NCBI GenBank assembly: GCA_045629845.1
Contig: JAZQRZ010000057.1
Span: forward strand, 1-8,560
Direction: 5' to 3'
DNA from: UBA9715 sp045629845
GTDB lineage: Bacteria; Actinomycetota; Coriobacteriia; Coriobacteriales; Eggerthellaceae
Length of the DNA stretch: 8,560 nt
In this document: one piece after another, positions 6,299 to 8,560 of the stretch
Position numbering within the stretch: position 1 is the stretch's first letter
Layout: each line of letters opens with the position of its first letter
The notes under the pieces: generated by a model
Database searches by the model: none
Told to the model about the DNA's origin: nothing
What the model saw: the letters and a program-made list of their open reading frames with translations, nothing else
Position numbers and translations under genes: made by a program

Positions 6299-7744
6299 TC
6301 AATCTTCGTGCACAAGTGCAATCAAATCTTGGTGGGAATGAATGTCGAGTTTTGCGTAAATATGCTTAACGTGAGCTTTTACCGTATTGCGTGAGATGAC
6401 TAGTTTTTCTTCGATATAAGCACGATCGCGACCTTCAGCAAGCATTTCGAACACTTCTAGTTCACGAGGTGATAAATCGTATTGCTCTGCGATTGACTTG
6501 CAGCGTTGTTCTAAGACATTCTGAGGTTCTTCAGTAACCGCAACTACTTCTGGTGCTTCCGTAACTCCTTCGATAGCCTTCGTAAAGCTAAATGAACGCA
6601 TTCCTATCAGGGCATACCCAACAACTATAAGCATAAGAACGCAAGGAAGAATAGCGAACATATCGCTATCGATGCATACCAACTGATTGCTTAGCATACC
6701 AAGACCTGCGCCCATTAATGAGCCAAAACCTGCTACGCCCCTACCCCATGCAAATACAGCAAGGGCGCCTTTAGGGTTGCGGCCAGCAAGGGTTATAAGA
6801 ACAAGCCAAGCAACCATATCGAATAGTGTATTTCCCGTTGAAAGAAGTGCGCTTGATGCTACATATGTTGTGTTTGCGGCGACGCTAGCAAGGTAAAAAC
6901 CAGCTGCAACAAGCAGGACCGATACTTGAACAAGTAAATCTGCGTTAAAACTTTTCTTCTTAGCTATCGAATACGCGCTTACGAGAGCAACAGGGAAAAA
7001 GCCAATCATGTTGGCGATTGGCATACCTTCAACTTCACCGAATCGAAGGCTAAATCCAAAAGCCATAGAAAACAGCAACAGGCATACAAAAAGTTGGCTT
7101 GAAAGTGGCAAGAACGTATTCGGTTGGGTGATTGCAATATCTGCAGGAGCTTCTGCTTGGCTAATTTCTTCTAGGAGGGGTCTTGTAAGGTTGAACGTAA
7201 TGACGAATGCAATAAGCGGCAAAACTAGGAACAGGATTATGCCTGCGATAATAGGTGCCACCCAAAGCACTGAATCTAAAGCAAGCTTTGCTGTGAAAGC
7301 TATACCTATGCAAGCTGTTGCCTTTCGTGCGTCAAAACCAGTGGCTGCAAGACCAATCATAAGCATGACGCCAGCTCTGCCGAGCGCAAACAAGCACGAC
7401 GAAACCACAAGAAGCGCTGCGTTGCCAAGAAAGATAGCAGGTAGAAGTGTTAAGGAGCCAACGATTAAGCAATTTGTTATAACAAGTTCTGAAACATGTC
7501 CAAGGTGAAGCACGCGAGGCTTAAAGGCAGCAAGCAAGCCAACGATAATCATGAACGTAGCGTTTGCTGTTACTGAAATATCACGTGCATAGGTAAAGAT
7601 GGGGTCAAACAGTGGAAAGACCACTTGATTCATAAGCGAAATAGAAAGCGTCATAAGCGCAAGGGCTACAGTAACGCGCCAAAATGCACCATCAAAGATT
7701 GGGGCTTTAACGGGCTTATTTTCCCCTACTTCGTTATTAATCAT
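6299..7744 (-). CDS. Membrane-bound LuxR-family regulator with MFS-like sensor domain
   Basis: A 481-residue protein with two parts. Residues about 20-385 are strongly hydrophobic with roughly twelve helices in two halves, separated by a polar loop near 190-215, resembling a major facilitator transporter. After a linker (about 386-423), residues 424-481 form a LuxR/GerE helix-turn-helix: LSPRELEVFEMLAEG, then the recognition segment SRNTVKAHVKHIYAKL. No phosphoacceptor receiver domain is present, so it is probably a one-component membrane-tethered regulator; its ligand is unknown. Such proteins are abundant in Eggerthellaceae and often sit beside flavoprotein reductases, as here. ATG 7744 has AAGGA about five bases upstream. 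It lies between the flavoprotein gene and ccmE on the same strand, so it may control either or both. Confidence 0.88.
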   Translation of the reverse strand: MINNEVGENKPVKAPIFDGAFWRVTVALALMTLSISLMNQVVFPLFDPIFTYARDISVTANATFMIIVGLLAAFKPRVLHLGHVSELVITNCLIVGSLTLLPAIFLGNAALLVVSSCLFALGRAGVMLMIGLAATGFDARKATACIGIAFTAKLALDSVLWVAPIIAGIILFLVLPLIAFVITFNLTRPLLEEISQAEAPADIAITQPNTFLPLSSQLFVCLLLFSMAFGFSLRFGEVEGMPIANMIGFFPVALVSAYSIAKKKSFNADLLVQVSVLLVAAGFYLASVAANTTYVASSALLSTGNTLFDMVAWLVLITLAGRNPKGALAVFAWGRGVAGFGSLMGAGLGMLSNQLVCIDSDMFAILPCVLMLIVVGYALIGMRSFSFTKAIEGVTEAPEVVAVTEEPQNVLEQRCKSIAEQYDLSPRELEVFEMLAEGRDRAYIEEKLVISRNTVKAHVKHIYAKLDIHSHQDLIALVHED

Positions 7745-7784
7745 AGGTTCCTTGTCCTCGATTACCGCCAATTGGAAGCAATAC

Positions 7785-7824
7785 AATAAAACGAGGGGAA
7801 GCCTCTTGGAATCGGCTTCCCCTC
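7785..7824 (-). terminator. Intrinsic terminator after the flavoprotein gene
   Basis: GAGGGGAAGCC (7793-7803) and GGCTTCCCCTC (7814-7824) form a perfect, GC-rich 11-bp stem with a 10-base loop. Read on the minus strand the stem is followed by GTTTTATTGTATT, a fair U-tract, so it should stop transcription coming from the flavoprotein gene. It lies 53 bases past that gene's stop and 48 bases before the regulator gene, implying that the regulator has its own promoter in the remaining short space. I could not pick a convincing -35/-10 pair there. Confidence 0.88.
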
Positions 7825-7828
7825 TATT

Positions 7829-7857
7829 ATCACTAAACAGTATGGCGCTTTAGTGAT
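7829..7857. repeat. Perfect 9-bp inverted repeat next to the terminator
   Basis: ATCACTAAA (7829-7837) and TTTAGTGAT (7849-7857) are perfect complements around an 11-base spacer. It sits between the flavoprotein stop codon and the terminator, four bases from the terminator stem. Because it is A/T-rich and has no U-tract, it is not itself a good terminator; it could be an RNA hairpin protecting the 3' end or a palindromic protein-binding site. Confidence 0.6.
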
Positions 7858-7877
7858 TTCAAATCTTTCACCTGGGC

Positions 7878-8560
7878 CTAGGCCTGACCTGTAGCCGCCA
7901 GCATGCCAGCGCGGCGACCAAAGGTCATCGTACGTCCGCAAGCTAGACCAGTGAACAGATTCGGATAGCTGACTGCAAACATACCGCCGGAAGCGTCGCC
8001 GGTCATATACAGACCTTCGATGGGAGAGTCGTCTTCGCGCACGGGATGCATATCGGTATTAATGATTACACCATCAACCGTTGCCAAGAACCAAGCGCCG
8101 GTGCGCACGCCGTAATAGGGCGGCTGGTCCAGTGGCAACATACGATAGGATTCCTTGTTGTAATCGGTGTCCTTACCGGCGTATGCCATCTCGTTATAGT
8201 GCTTCCAGGTTTCGACCGTCTTCTCGACAGGAAGGTTCAGCATTTCAGCAAGCTCTTCCATGGTGTCTGCGCGCTGAATGAAGCCAGCTTCAATAGACTT
8301 CTCGAACATACCTTCCATAGCTTGGATAGACATATTGGAAGGAGCACCATTGTCGAAGGGGTACAGACGGCAGCAGCCAACTTCGTTGATCTGACGAACC
8401 TTTTCTACATAGTCCGAATCCCAGATGTCAACATACGTGTGATGCGGCTGCATCCATGCCGAGTGAAGCATGTAGTCGTAAGGACCAGACTCGTTGCAGA
8501 AGCGTTCACCGTTAAGGTTGATCTTAAGGAACGGCTGCTCACCGAACCAGAACCAGTTAG
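7878..8560 (-). CDS. FAD-dependent oxidoreductase, fumarate-reductase-like family, C-terminal part (5' end outside window)
   Basis: The frame is open to the right edge; 226 complete codons precede the stop, and the true start, the N-terminal FAD-binding Rossmann motif and any signal peptide lie outside. The visible part contains GERFCNES (conserved GxRFxNE of the FAD_binding_2/flavocytochrome c family), a capping-domain stretch (EMLNLPVEKTVETWKHYNEM) and the C-terminal FAD contact GLYMTGDASGG, followed by YPNLFTGLACGR. These flavoproteins use a reduced FAD to transfer hydride to an electron-poor C=C bond. The HHTMGG and NRLGG segments that bind fumarate in true fumarate reductases read ATVDGV and YPNLFTG here, so another substrate is likely. 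Codon choice is strongly biased (AAC, TTC, TAC, GGT) compared with neighbours, suggesting high expression. Electron donor is not visible; c-type cytochromes or membrane quinol partners are common. Confidence 0.88.
   Translation of the reverse strand, partial: NWFWFGEQPFLKINLNGERFCNESGPYDYMLHSAWMQPHHTYVDIWDSDYVEKVRQINEVGCCRLYPFDNGAPSNMSIQAMEGMFEKSIEAGFIQRADTMEELAEMLNLPVEKTVETWKHYNEMAYAGKDTDYNKESYRMLPLDQPPYYGVRTGAWFLATVDGVIINTDMHPVREDDSPIEGLYMTGDASGGMFAVSYPNLFTGLACGRTMTFGRRAGMLAATGQA

Noticed and set aside
7008..7508. 166-codon plus-strand open frame inside the regulator gene
   Set aside because: It is antisense to a well-supported membrane protein gene, shows low-complexity Ser/Ala/Arg/Lys composition and no family features.

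Overview
The window (about 47% G+C by eye) reads almost entirely from the minus strand, so genes are described from right to left. Its gene set is typical of an anaerobic actinobacterium of the Coriobacteriia, probably Eggerthellaceae: a fumarate-reductase-like flavoprotein, a membrane protein with a C-terminal LuxR helix-turn-helix, and a cytochrome c maturation operon. This placement is inferred from family composition; no rRNA or other phylogenetic marker is present.

Layout. (1) 7878-8560: the C-terminal part of an FAD-dependent oxidoreductase whose 5' end lies outside the window. (2) 7745-7877: an intergenic stretch with two adjacent perfect inverted repeats, one a convincing intrinsic terminator. 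(3) 6299-7744: a twelve-helix-type transporter-like protein fused to a LuxR DNA-binding domain. (4) 6172-922: a compact operon ccmE-ccmF-ccmA-ccmB-ccmC-ccmD encoding heme export and delivery for c-type cytochrome assembly. (5) 765-1: the N-terminal part of a secreted lipase-like alpha/beta hydrolase whose 3' end lies outside the window. No gap exceeds 300 bases, and no tRNA, rRNA, CRISPR array or mobile element was seen.

How it works together. CcmA, B, C and D should form the heme-handling ABC complex that loads heme onto CcmE; CcmF then transfers it to apocytochromes outside the membrane. No ccmG, ccmH or ccmI is present in the operon, and CcmE carries Cys-x3-Tyr where classical CcmE has its heme-binding His. 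Both are hallmarks of the variant called System I*, known from Desulfovibrio and some archaea. In addition, CcmE appears to contain two tandem OB-fold domains, only the first of which keeps the heme-attachment motif. That is the most unusual feature of the window. The neighbouring flavoprotein lacks the fumarate-binding residues expected in fumarate reductases, so it probably reduces another substrate. Flavoproteins of this type often receive electrons from multiheme c-type cytochromes, which the Ccm operon would mature; that link is inference.

Regulatory structure. Tight coupling (2-nt gap, 14-nt overlap, stop codon abutting a TTG start) joins ccmE-F-A-B. The only two intercistronic gaps in the operon, on either side of ccmC, each hold a strong inverted repeat without a U-tract.
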